34,461 nt of DNA, from positions 1 to 34,461 of the IMG/VR virus record IMGVR_UViG_3300046170_000191; one strand, written 5' to 3'. The notes under the pieces are model-generated. The model searched no databases. It was not told the DNA's origin and saw only the letters and a program-made list of their open reading frames with translations. Position numbers and translations under genes: made by a program. The first letter of the stretch is position 1. Every line of letters starts with the position of its first letter. The stretch comes from a virus. Of this stretch, positions 15,185 through 22,364 are shown piece after piece.

Positions 15185-16945
15185 ATGATACAAGAATTTA
15201 CAAATTTAGGAATACAACTCAAGGGCAATTCAGTTCAACAAAAAGTGAAATGTCCAAAATGCACAGGAGATAGGAAGAATAAAAATGATACTGCGTTATC
15301 TGTTAATCTTAAAGATGGTGTATTTAAGTGCCACCATTGTAATTGGCAAGGAAGAGTTGGTTCTTTAGAAAACAAAGATAGAACTATGGTTAAAACATAT
15401 TCATTACCGAGTGAGAATATATTAAACGAATTAGCAGGTGAAGCAAAGAACTTCCTAAATTCTAGGGGTATAACTGATGAGGTTATTTTGAATAATAAAA
15501 TTAAGATGAACAGTTCTGGAGATAAAATTGTTTTTCCTTATTTTAGAGATGGCAAACTAATAAATTACAAAACTAGAGGCATTAGAGATAAGTTCTTTAC
15601 ACAAGCTAAAGATGCTGAACCTATAATGTATAATTATGATAGGATAGTTGGTCAAAAAGATATTGTTGTTTGCGAAGGGGAGATTGATTCCTTGAGTTGG
15701 GAAGTAGCTGGAGTTATTGCCCACACCTCAGTTAATATGGGTGCGCCAAACCCATCTGATAAGAATGTAGACAATAAGCTAAGATGTATTGATAGTGCTT
15801 ATAGTAGCTTTGAAGGTGCTAAAACAGTTTATGTGGCAACTGATAATGATGAGAATGGTAGATTTCTTCAGAAGGAGTTAGTTAGACGCATAGGTGCTGA
15901 GAAGTGTAAATTAGTCGATTTAAGCCCTTTTAAAGATGCAAATGAGGTATTAGTCCAAGAGGGAGTAAAAGGTCTAAGAGAACGCCTTAATTCGGCTGAA
16001 TATCCAAAAGTAGAGGGTGTCTTTCAGGCAAATGATATAAAGGAGAGTTTAATAGATGGTTTTTACAATGGGGTTGAAAGAGGGACAACTACTCACGTTG
16101 ACTGTATAGATAGAGCTTGGACTTGGAGAAGTGGTGAGGTTAATGTATGGACAGGGTATCAAAATGAAGGAAAATCTCTATTTGTAAATCAGTTAGCTTG
16201 TTTAAAGTCGGCAATGGAAGGATGGAAATTCGCTATATTTTCCCCAGAGAATATGCCAATGAATGATTTTTACAATGATATTATTGAAATGTATATTGGA
16301 AAAAGTAGTGACCCAATACATAAAGGTAGTCAAATGGATATTAGGGAATATGAAGAGGCTATTGAATTTGTTAATGACCACTTCTTTTTAATATATCCTA
16401 ATAAGAACTTTCTATTAGAAACTATATTAGCTAAAGCAAAAGTTTTAGTTAGGCAAAAAGGAATACGTAGTTTGATAATTGACCCTTATAACACTATCCA
16501 GCATAAGCTAAGGATGGGAGAACGTGAAGATTTGTATATTTCAAGGTTCATGAGTGATTTAAAAAGGTTTGCTGTAGAAAATGATATATCAATCCATTTG
16601 ATAGCCCATCAAATAACACCTCGTAAAGGAGACGATGGCAAATATCCAAAGCCAGATATCAATAGTATAAAAGGAGGTGGAACGTTTGCCGATAAAGCTG
16701 ATAATGTTATGTTTGTTTGGAGACCTAATAGGGCTATGGATTTTTCAGATAAATTTGTTACCTTTGGTTCACAGAAGATTAAAAAGCAAAAGTTAGTAGG
16801 AATACCTCAAGAGATTGAACTCATTACATTTAACATAAAAGAACAACGTTATTACTTTAATAACGATACACCTTTTACTAAAGTAGATGAGAAAAGAAGA
16901 AGAGAAAGAAAAAACCCTATCATTACCTCTGTTTATAATGAATAG
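15185..16945 (+). CDS. Primase-helicase (zinc ribbon, Toprim, DnaB-type helicase)
   Basis: 586 residues, T7 gp4/Twinkle-like architecture. Zinc ribbon: Cys23, Cys26, Cys49, Cys52 (CPKC ... CHHC). Toprim: VVCEGEIDSL with Glu164, and VATDNDENGRF with Asp220 and Asp222. RecA-like helicase from about 300: Walker A GYQNEGKS (Lys330), Walker B SLIIDPYN, and HLIAHQITPRK as the H4-type segment. It unwinds and primes DNA at the phage replication fork. It follows the repeat-rich site at 15088-15180. The C-terminal end overlaps the RusA gene by 8 nt. Confidence 0.88.
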   Translation: MIQEFTNLGIQLKGNSVQQKVKCPKCTGDRKNKNDTALSVNLKDGVFKCHHCNWQGRVGSLENKDRTMVKTYSLPSENILNELAGEAKNFLNSRGITDEVILNNKIKMNSSGDKIVFPYFRDGKLINYKTRGIRDKFFTQAKDAEPIMYNYDRIVGQKDIVVCEGEIDSLSWEVAGVIAHTSVNMGAPNPSDKNVDNKLRCIDSAYSSFEGAKTVYVATDNDENGRFLQKELVRRIGAEKCKLVDLSPFKDANEVLVQEGVKGLRERLNSAEYPKVEGVFQANDIKESLIDGFYNGVERGTTTHVDCIDRAWTWRSGEVNVWTGYQNEGKSLFVNQLACLKSAMEGWKFAIFSPENMPMNDFYNDIIEMYIGKSSDPIHKGSQMDIREYEEAIEFVNDHFFLIYPNKNFLLETILAKAKVLVRQKGIRSLIIDPYNTIQHKLRMGEREDLYISRFMSDLKRFAVENDISIHLIAHQITPRKGDDGKYPKPDINSIKGGGTFADKADNVMFVWRPNRAMDFSDKFVTFGSQKIKKQKLVGIPQEIELITFNIKEQRYYFNNDTPFTKVDEKRRRERKNPIITSVYNE

Positions 16946-17285
16946 AAGCAAACGTAGGAGATGGCTAACTATGAATAACTATCGAAATTGGCACTATCAA
17001 GTCAGTAACGATATTAAGCGTAAATTCAAAGCTCAGATAACACCTTTATTAGATTTTAGATTATCTGGAAAGGTTAAAATAGAATACTTTTATTTTGCCC
17101 CTGATAAAAGAACTAGGGATTTAATGAATGTAATTTCTGTTGTAGATAAGTTCTTTCAAGATGCTATGGTCGAAAACGATTGTATTGAATCAGATGACTT
17201 GTCAACTGTGGTGGAAGTAAATTCTTGTTATATGGGGATAGATAGGGAAAATCCTAGATTAGATGTAATAATAACTAAATTATAA
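16938..17285 (+). CDS. RusA-family Holliday junction resolvase
   Basis: 115 residues from ATG 16938, overlapping the helicase stop by 8 nt (longer in-frame starts lie inside the helicase). RusA signature: NNYRNWHYQVSNDIKR near the N-terminus, then FAPDKRTRDLMNVISVVDKFFQDAMVENDCI with acidic residues Asp61, Asp70 and Asp81 that should bind metal, and a closing SDDLSTVVEV. Resolves four-way junctions before packaging. Length is typical of the family. Confidence 0.82.
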   Translation: MNRSKRRRWLTMNNYRNWHYQVSNDIKRKFKAQITPLLDFRLSGKVKIEYFYFAPDKRTRDLMNVISVVDKFFQDAMVENDCIESDDLSTVVEVNSCYMGIDRENPRLDVIITKL

Positions 17286-17288
17286 ATT

Positions 17289-17453
17289 ATGTATATACAG
17301 TTTTTCCCAGTCTATGGGTTTATGGTAGGTTTCAATTATTGGAACACAAAATTAGATGAAATCCAAGACCCTGAAGAAACAGAAGTAGAACATCTATTTC
17401 AATTTATGGTGGGTATTATAGGAATATCAATCCACGTATGGCAGAGCAAGTAA
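17289..17453 (+). CDS. Small conserved membrane-associated protein
   Basis: 54 residues starting three bases after the RusA stop. Two hydrophobic stretches (FFPVYGFMVGFNYW and FMVGIIGISIHVW) flank an acidic loop (DEIQDPEETEVEH), so two membrane segments are possible. Comparable small proteins occur in replication modules of Bacteroidota phages. It overlaps the following sigma-like gene by 16 nt. Function unknown. Confidence 0.6.
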   Translation: MYIQFFPVYGFMVGFNYWNTKLDEIQDPEETEVEHLFQFMVGIIGISIHVWQSK

Positions 17454-17986
17454 TAAATATATTAGCTAAAAAGCACCAAGACTGGATTTATATGGCAAAG
17501 TCTTTTGGGGTTAGTGATGACGATGCTAATGAATTAGTACAGCAAATGTATATAAGGATATGTGATTATGTTAAGGATGTCAATAAAATTATGTATAATA
17601 AAGATGAGGTTAACACCTATTATGTTTATGTAACTTTGCGTAATCTATATCTATCTAAATTCCATAAGTTAGGTAATAAGTTTATCTATAGTGAGGACTT
17701 GCCAGTAGATATGATTGACTATCGTGCAGATGACTCTGGAGTAGAATATGAAAAGGAACAATTTGATAAAGTTATAGATAAAGTAGAATCTATAATTGAT
17801 GACTGGTATTGGTATGATAAGAGGGTTTTTAATATACATTTCTTTGACGAGATGTCAATGAGAAAGATAGCAAGGGAAACTAAAATAAGTTTAAGTTCAA
17901 TATTTAATACGCTAAGTAATGGCAAAAAGAAAATCAAGAAAGGTGCAATCAAAGAATACAAAAAGTACCGAGAATCAAAAGACTAA
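17438..17986 (+). CDS. Sigma-70-like / ECF-type transcription factor
   Basis: 182 residues with the layout of a small sigma factor. Region 2-like helices span about 8-70 (HQDWIYMAKSFGVSDDDANE, LVQQMYIRICDYVKD, VYVTLRNLYLSKFHKLG). A region 4-like helix-turn-helix spans about 130-175 (DKRVFNIHFFDEMSMRKIAR, then TKISLSSIFNTLSNGKKKIK). It could redirect host RNA polymerase to phage promoters, for example those carrying the TTTGKCAGTTGGAAAA motif, or act as a regulator only. The call is by pattern; region 2 conservation is loose. Confidence 0.65.
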   Translation: MAEQVINILAKKHQDWIYMAKSFGVSDDDANELVQQMYIRICDYVKDVNKIMYNKDEVNTYYVYVTLRNLYLSKFHKLGNKFIYSEDLPVDMIDYRADDSGVEYEKEQFDKVIDKVESIIDDWYWYDKRVFNIHFFDEMSMRKIARETKISLSSIFNTLSNGKKKIKKGAIKEYKKYRESKD

Positions 17987-18338
17987 ATCAATCGGAGTTG
18001 GAGATACTGTAGAAAAGTTATTTGAAGCTAGTGGTATTAGTAAGGTAGCGAAGTTTGTTCTTGGGGAGGACTGCGGTTGTTCTGATAGACGTGAGGTTTT
18101 AAATAAGATGTTTCCTTATCAAAAGCCTAATTGTTTATCTCAAGATGAATACAATTATCTTAAGGATTATTTCTCTACTAAAATAAATAAAGTTTCGGTT
18201 AAGAGACAAGAGGAACTTGTGGCTATATACAATAGAGTATTTAATGATAAGGCATCGACTACTGGCTGTACAAGTTGTTTCCTAAATAATGTCCACAAGA
18301 AATTAGAGAGGGTATATAAAGAATATAGAGATGAATAG
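17919..18338 (+). CDS. Conserved Cys-rich hypothetical protein
   Basis: 139 residues. It overlaps the sigma-like gene by 68 nt; no later ATG in frame would give a sensible start before conserved sequence, so the overlap seems real. After a basic start (MAKRKSRKVQSKNTK) comes GVGDTVEKLFEASGISKVAK, then GEDCGCSDRREVLNKMFPYQ with KPNCL, and a second Cys cluster TGCTSCF near the C-terminus. Six cysteines suggest metal binding. It resembles a family common in flavobacterial phages with no function known to me. Confidence 0.65.
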   Translation: MAKRKSRKVQSKNTKSTENQKTKSIGVGDTVEKLFEASGISKVAKFVLGEDCGCSDRREVLNKMFPYQKPNCLSQDEYNYLKDYFSTKINKVSVKRQEELVAIYNRVFNDKASTTGCTSCFLNNVHKKLERVYKEYRDE

Positions 18339-18726
18339 TTTAATTAGAAACACTAAACAAGTAAGGCAATCTATAGACTTTACTGGTGTTGAGAATAATA
18401 AAATTCACCCTACCGATATAGACTTTGTACTTGAATTCGATAATGATATACTAATTCTAGGGGAAGTAAAGAAAGAGGGTAATAAATTACCAATAGGACA
18501 AAGGCTTGTCTTGGAGCGTATGGTGGATAAATGGGGCAGTAAAGGTATTGCCTTAAAAGTAATTCATAACCACCTGGATGACAATACTGATATTCCTTTA
18601 TTAGATTGTTGTGTTGAGGCTTATTATATTGAGGGCAAATGGACAGTATTAAACACTCCTTATAGTTTGGTTGCTTTTGTAAATGGGCTTGGTAAAAAAT
18701 GGAATAATAATAAATGTAAATTTTAA
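18331..18726 (+). CDS. PD-(D/E)XK nuclease-like protein
   Basis: 131 residues, overlapping the previous gene by 8 nt. It contains HPTDIDFVLEFDNDILILGEVKKEG: an Asp in DIDFVLEF and E-x-K in GEVKK, the catalytic pattern of the PD-(D/E)XK fold. A following helix (IGQRLVLERMVDKWG) and strand complete the small core. It may nick or resolve phage DNA or degrade host DNA. The substrate cannot be inferred. Confidence 0.6.
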   Translation: MNSLIRNTKQVRQSIDFTGVENNKIHPTDIDFVLEFDNDILILGEVKKEGNKLPIGQRLVLERMVDKWGSKGIALKVIHNHLDDNTDIPLLDCCVEAYYIEGKWTVLNTPYSLVAFVNGLGKKWNNNKCKF

Positions 18727-18732
18727 ATTAAT

Positions 18733-18825
18733 ATGGTTGTTTTAAAAATTATACTTGGATATGGGATTTTAAGGATATTAGAAGCAATGATAGTAAAAAC
18801 ATATAGAGAAAGAAATGAGCGATAG
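18733..18825 (+). CDS. Small hydrophobic protein
   Basis: 30 residues: one hydrophobic helix (VLKIILGYGILRILEAMIV) with a basic tail (KTYRERNER). Overlaps the next gene start by 11 nt. Plausible small membrane peptide, but its size makes it uncertain. Confidence 0.4.
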   Translation: MVVLKIILGYGILRILEAMIVKTYRERNER

Positions 18826-19083
18826 TATAAAAAAATGGTTTGAAATGAACGAGGATAGATGGACTGCTGATTCAACTTATTCCCACAATGATATAAAAAA
18901 AGACCCAATAGTGGAAGATGTTATAAATACTATGAGGGCAAGAAGTAGAGATGGTATCTTGAAGTACGGAACTACCCTTCACGATTCTCCTGATGGATTC
19001 TATACTATAAGTTCTTAAATCATTTACAAGAGGAGCTCATGGATGCTACCTTGTATATAGAAAAACTGAAACAACAGAAATGA
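18815..19083 (+). CDS. MazG/NTP-pyrophosphohydrolase-like protein, frameshifted
   Basis: The first frame (MSDSIKKWFEMNEDRW ... SRDGILKYGTTLHDSPDGFY) ends at TAA 19016-19018. The rest of the expected protein, FLNHLQEELMDATLYIEKLK plus QQK and TGA at 19081-19083, is in a different frame (+2, equivalent to -1). Removing a duplicated TA around 19001-19005 would restore one 88-residue protein. The combined pattern 'KYGTTL ... HLQEELMDATLYIEKL' is a familiar phage family resembling the all-alpha MazG-type nucleotide pyrophosphohydrolases. The break may be real or a sequence error. Confidence 0.55.
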
Positions 19084-19119
19084 AAACAGTATTAGATGTT
19101 TGTTTTATAAAATAATTAT

Positions 19120-19269
19120 ATGAAAGAAGTAAAACTAATTAAGATGCAGAACGACCTAAAGCTAACACAAAAGGCATTAGCAGTCGCATTATATAAAATA
19201 GAAAAAATAGAAAAACAATTAAAACCAAAAGAAGATGCCACTATTAAAACCAAAGAAGTACGAAACTAA
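19120..19269 (+). CDS. Small charged hypothetical protein
   Basis: 49 residues, Lys/Glu-rich and helical (LIKMQNDLKLTQKALAVALY, KIEKIEKQLKPKED), likely a short coiled coil. Overlaps the next gene by 35 nt. No family recognised. Confidence 0.5.
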   Translation: MKEVKLIKMQNDLKLTQKALAVALYKIEKIEKQLKPKEDATIKTKEVRN

Positions 19270-19390
19270 TAAGGAATTTGTTAAAAGATGTATGGGGAAC
19301 GCCAAAATGGGAGTCGAATATACTGATAGAGACCAACGATTTGCAGTTTGTCAAACTATATGGAAGGATAATTTTACTCCTAAAAAATAG
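19235..19390 (+). CDS. Small conserved protein with RCM ... AVC motif
   Basis: 51 residues: FVKRCMGNAKMGVEYTDRDQ followed by RFAVCQTIWKDNF. The spacing Cys-Met ... Asp-Gln-Arg-x-Ala-Val-Cys ... Trp is a short motif found free-standing or at the ends of phage head proteins in many Bacteroidota phages. Function unknown; two cysteines conserved. Confidence 0.6.
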   Translation: MPLLKPKKYETNKEFVKRCMGNAKMGVEYTDRDQRFAVCQTIWKDNFTPKK

Positions 19391-19433
19391 GATTTGTTAA
19401 AAACTTGTTTATCTTTACACAAAAGATACAACA

Positions 19434-19646
19434 ATGAAGATTTTAAAGATAATATTTAATACCCCCCAATTATTTACCATATTCTTCTTATTTGCGATAT
19501 TGTTCTTAATTGAAATTATAGTTATTATTTTAGTTTTTCCATTTAATAGTTTATTGTGGGGGATTGAATGGGCTATACGAAGAATGTTAAATTTTATTAA
19601 TACAAACGAATATGGGAACGAAGTAAAGAATTATTACAAAAATTAA
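19434..19646 (+). CDS. Small membrane protein
   Basis: 70 residues. A long hydrophobic stretch covers residues 12-40 (LFTIFFLFAILFLIEIIVII), possibly two tight membrane helices, followed by an amphipathic Trp/Arg segment (WGIEWAIRRML) and a polar tail. Starts 43 nt after the previous gene. No family recognised. Confidence 0.55.
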   Translation: MKILKIIFNTPQLFTIFFLFAILFLIEIIVIILVFPFNSLLWGIEWAIRRMLNFINTNEYGNEVKNYYKN

Positions 19647-19774
19647 ATCATGAGGATTCTGCTGTAGAATTCTATAGTAGATTAGAACTTTTAAGGGAAA
19701 TGCAAGAGGAGCTTATTGACCCTAAGGTGCCTGAGAGTGTGAAGCGTATAATCCTTAAAACAGTATTGGTGTGA
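19612..19774 (+). pseudogene. Small helical protein broken by a +1 shift at its fourth codon
   Basis: ATG 19612 reads M-G-T-K then TAA. Skipping the T of that stop gives an open frame, KELLQKLNHEDSAVEF followed by YSRLELLREMQEELIDPKVP, to TGA at 19772-19774, which overlaps the exonuclease start as TGATG. The +1 part has no ATG, GTG or TTG before residue Met at about 19701, so it has no start of its own for the full length. Looks like a real gene of about 53 residues with one extra base, or a recoded gene. Confidence 0.45.
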
Positions 19775-20559
19775 TGGGAGATGTAATAACAACATTAGAT
19801 GGTGTATTCTGGGACAAACAAGACATACTTAACCAGATGCATAGCGATGAATTTTATTTTGGGTATTTAGGTAAGAACGCTTTATCAAGTTCATCTTGTA
19901 AGGAATTGCTAAAGAACCCAAGTATTTATTATAATACTATAAATAACAAAGGGGAAGGTAAAAAGAACGATGCCTTTACCGCTGGTTCTTTATTCCATTA
20001 TAAGGTTTTAGAGCCTAAAAAATGGGATTCATTGCACTTTGTAGATGTACAGAGTAAGAATTCAAAGGCTTATAAGTTAGCTGTAGAAGAACATGGGGAG
20101 GCTTACACTTCAACAGAGAAGTATAATGCTGAACAGATGGCATCTAGTTTTATGAGTAATTCAAAAGCATATCAGTATTTGAAAGGTGCTAGGACAGAAG
20201 TTCCTGCTATTGGAACAATAGAGGGTATTCCCTTTAGGGCTAAAGCAGATATTTTAGGAGGCAAGTATATTGCCGATTTAAAAAGTACTGGTCAGATAAA
20301 AAAATTCCGTTGGGCTGCTAATGATTTCGGATATGATATTCAATGTTTTATTTACTGTGAATTATTTGGCATCTCTTATAAAGACTTTGTTTTTATAGCA
20401 GTTGATAAATCAACTCATTTGGTTGGTATATTTGAATGTAGTAAGGAATTTTACCATAGAGGTGAAGAAAAAACAATGGAAGCTGTCCAGATATATAAAG
20501 ATTTCTTTGTTGATAAAAAGAAGTCGGTAGAAGAATTTTATTTGTATGACGTACTCTAG
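19774..20559 (+). CDS. PD-(D/E)XK exonuclease, DUF3799 / RecE-like
   Basis: 261 residues from ATG 19774 (a GTG three bases earlier is less likely). Matches the phage exonuclease VIII-like family: LSSSSCKELLKNPSIYY near the N-terminus, GSLFHYKVLE with His75, TEVPAIG with Glu142, FRAKADIL with Asp159, YIADLKSTG with Asp168 and Lys170, and YDIQCFIYCELFG with Gln190 and Tyr194. It should resect double-stranded ends to give 3' overhangs for the ERF annealer, so the two form a Red-like pair despite lying 5.3 kb apart. Confidence 0.82.
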   Translation: MGDVITTLDGVFWDKQDILNQMHSDEFYFGYLGKNALSSSSCKELLKNPSIYYNTINNKGEGKKNDAFTAGSLFHYKVLEPKKWDSLHFVDVQSKNSKAYKLAVEEHGEAYTSTEKYNAEQMASSFMSNSKAYQYLKGARTEVPAIGTIEGIPFRAKADILGGKYIADLKSTGQIKKFRWAANDFGYDIQCFIYCELFGISYKDFVFIAVDKSTHLVGIFECSKEFYHRGEEKTMEAVQIYKDFFVDKKKSVEEFYLYDVL

Positions 20560-20728
20560 TAAACAGGAGTGTTACAATGATGTTCTAGCATCTTTAAGAT
20601 TAGGAATCTTAGATAAAGAAGAAATAGAATTATTGATAGATTACTATAGAGATATGGAGTATTATGAATGTTGTCAAGGTATTTTAGATGCCTATGATAG
20701 TTTTAAAAAAGAAATGATAATAAGATAA
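20546..20728 (+). CDS. Small helical hypothetical protein
   Basis: 60 residues, overlapping the exonuclease end by 14 nt. Acidic and helical (LGILDKEEIELLIDYYRDME, YYECCQGILDAYDSFKKEMI). No motif recognised. Two bases separate it from the DnaA-like gene. Confidence 0.6.
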   Translation: MTYSSKQECYNDVLASLRLGILDKEEIELLIDYYRDMEYYECCQGILDAYDSFKKEMIIR

Positions 20729-20730
20729 TA

Positions 20731-21270
20731 ATGATAGATAAAATAGAAAAGGTTAAAAAAATTAAGAAGATAGCAAGTGACGTAGTGTGTGAATTTTATG
20801 GAATAGATATTCATAAAAACAGTAGACGTAGGGATTACGTTATGGGAAGGGCTATGTATTATAAGATACTAAGAGATAATACTAGAATGAGTTTAGAGAC
20901 TATAGCCGATACATTTGGCAAGCACCATGCTACTGCTATCCACTCAATCAAGCAATTACAAGGGTTTATGAGTTATGACTATAGCCTAAATGCTGATTAT
21001 TTAGAGATAAACAATCAATTTGTAAATTTATTAGATAAGTCTCTATTGACACTTATTAGTGAGTCTAGTAGTGCTGAAGTAACTACTCCTAAGTATTTAA
21101 GACTACTAGATAAATATAACCACCTAAAAGAAAGCTATAATAACTTAAAAAAAGCTCATAACCAAATTATAGTTTCAACTTCAGAGGTCAATAAAAAGTA
21201 CAAAAAAATTAAAGTTAGATTTGAACAAAGGGAAGATTATTATAATAGAAATGGATATATATTAGAATAA
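20731..21270 (+). CDS. DnaA domain IV-like DNA-binding protein
   Basis: 179 residues. Residues 30-80 match the DNA-binding domain IV of DnaA: RRRDYVMGRAMYYKILRDNT, then MSLETIADTFGKHHATAIHS and IKQL, where GKHHATAIHSIKQL replaces the classic DHTTVLHA signature. No AAA+ domain is present. The C-terminal 60 residues are a coiled coil (YNHLKESYNNLKKAHNQIIV). It could recognise repeats in the phage genome, such as the boxes at 15.1 and 27.0 kb, to start replication, or regulate transcription. It sits just before the terminase genes. Confidence 0.72.
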   Translation: MIDKIEKVKKIKKIASDVVCEFYGIDIHKNSRRRDYVMGRAMYYKILRDNTRMSLETIADTFGKHHATAIHSIKQLQGFMSYDYSLNADYLEINNQFVNLLDKSLLTLISESSSAEVTTPKYLRLLDKYNHLKESYNNLKKAHNQIIVSTSEVNKKYKKIKVRFEQREDYYNRNGYILE

Positions 21271-21273
21271 ATT

Positions 21274-21639
21274 ATGGAAGAGAAAGATAAACCAAAGAAA
21301 GTAGATGGCAGGAGAAATAATGGTGCTTTAAAGGGAGTATCTAGGGGACAAGGGAGACCCCCTAAGATTAAAGAGAAAGAGACAAATGCTTTAACGCTCA
21401 AAGCACTAAAGAAGGCGTTTGGTAGTGAGGAAAAGGCTTGGATTCATATTGCCAACAAAGCCTCTGAAGGGAACTTCAACTACACTAAAATGTTGTGGGA
21501 ATACCGCTATGGTAAACCAAAGGAGCAACAGGATATAAATGTAAATACTAATGTGAATATCCCAGTTGTGGATTTCGCTAAACCTAAAACAATAGATATT
21601 GACCATGAAGAAATCAAAAAGACAAATGAGAATAAATGA
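21274..21639 (+). CDS. Putative terminase small subunit
   Basis: 121 residues, three bases after the previous gene. Begins with a Lys/Gly-rich stretch (VDGRRNNGALKGVSRGQGRP) typical of a phage family with the GRPPK motif, then a helical core (LKALKKAFGSEEKAWIHIAN, FNYTKMLWEYRYGKPKEQQD). 'YGKP' near the end of the helical part is common in small terminases of Bacteroidota phages. It lies 0.7 kb before the large subunit, separated by a nuclease and small genes. Confidence 0.65.
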   Translation: MEEKDKPKKVDGRRNNGALKGVSRGQGRPPKIKEKETNALTLKALKKAFGSEEKAWIHIANKASEGNFNYTKMLWEYRYGKPKEQQDINVNTNVNIPVVDFAKPKTIDIDHEEIKKTNENK

Positions 21640-21739
21640 TAGCAGTAAGTTTCCAGATGATTTCTGGAACTATTATGTTAATCCTATATTGGGTTATCAT
21701 TACTCAAGTGATTTAAGTAAAAAACATGAAAGACAGTAA
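21626..21739 (+). CDS. Small hypothetical protein
   Basis: 37 residues: FPDDFWNYYVNPILGYHYSS is aromatic-rich and looks like real protein. Overlaps the small terminase end by 14 nt and the next gene start by 14 nt. Function unknown. Confidence 0.5.
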   Translation: MRINDSSKFPDDFWNYYVNPILGYHYSSDLSKKHERQ

Positions 21740-22119
21740 CTATATAGGATGTTATGGGGAAACCTTGTTTTTTGCAGAGTGTATTAAACGAGGTTTCTCT
21801 GTTAGTAAACCTTTACTAGATTCAAGCCCTTATGATTGTATAGTTGATACCCATAGTAAATTATATAAAGTTCAGATTAAGTCAACAGGAAAATCTCCTA
21901 GGTGAAGGTGAATCAAATATAAAAACTCCCCTTCAGAATAATAAAGCAGATTACTCGTTAGGTTTAGTAGATTATTTTGCAGTTTACTCTACTTATTACA
22001 ATGGGTTCTTTATATTTAAGAATGAGGGAAATATGCAAGCTATTAGGTTTAGTCTTAGTGGCAAATGGAAAGATTGTTTTAACAATTATAAATTCGATAC
22101 AGATGAGCAGAAAGGGTAA
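21726..22119 (+). CDS. PD-(D/E)XK Holliday-junction-resolvase-like protein, frameshifted
   Basis: The first frame (21726-21905, MKDSNYIGCYGETLFFAECI ... PYDCIVD ... YKVQIKSTGKSP) stops at TGA 21903-21905. The continuation (GEGESNIKTPLQNNKADYSL ... VDYFAVYSTYYNGFFIFK) is in the +1 frame and ends at 22119. Motifs: Glu in CYGETLF, Asp in PYDCIVD, and Q-x-K in VQIKST, matching archaeal-type Hjc/phage endonuclease folds. Dropping one base near 21900 gives a single protein of about 130 residues. A nuclease so close to the terminase may trim junctions before packaging. Confidence 0.6.
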
Positions 22120-22219
22120 ACTATCAAGAATAGCTAGAAGGAGAAAATGGAGAGGCAATTCAAAGGAAGAGCTAAAAAGAAATAAGAAAATAGAAGATAT
22201 ATATAACAGTAAAAGATAA
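22103..22219 (+). CDS. Small basic protein
   Basis: 38 residues, strongly basic (MSRKGKLSRIARRRKWRGNS followed by KEELKRNKKIED). Overlaps the resolvase end by 17 nt and the next ATG by one base (TAATG). Possibly nucleic-acid binding; unknown. Confidence 0.5.
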   Translation: MSRKGKLSRIARRRKWRGNSKEELKRNKKIEDIYNSKR

Positions 22220-22335
22220 TGGAAGTAGAAAAAGAAGGAGTATTATTCCACCACCTAATACAAGGAGACTATCTACCTTGTTATAGTCCAGAATATTTAA
22301 CTGAGAATGATTTATGGCATTGTGATAATAAGTGA
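22219..22335 (+). CDS. Small acidic hypothetical protein
   Basis: 38 residues (MEVEKEGVLFHHLIQGDYLP ... CYSPEYLTENDLWHCDNK). It ends just before the terminase, its TGA overlapping a GTG (GTGA). No family recognised. Confidence 0.5.
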   Translation: MEVEKEGVLFHHLIQGDYLPCYSPEYLTENDLWHCDNK

Positions 22336-22364
22336 GAAAATATTCAGAAAAATCTGAAATCAAT

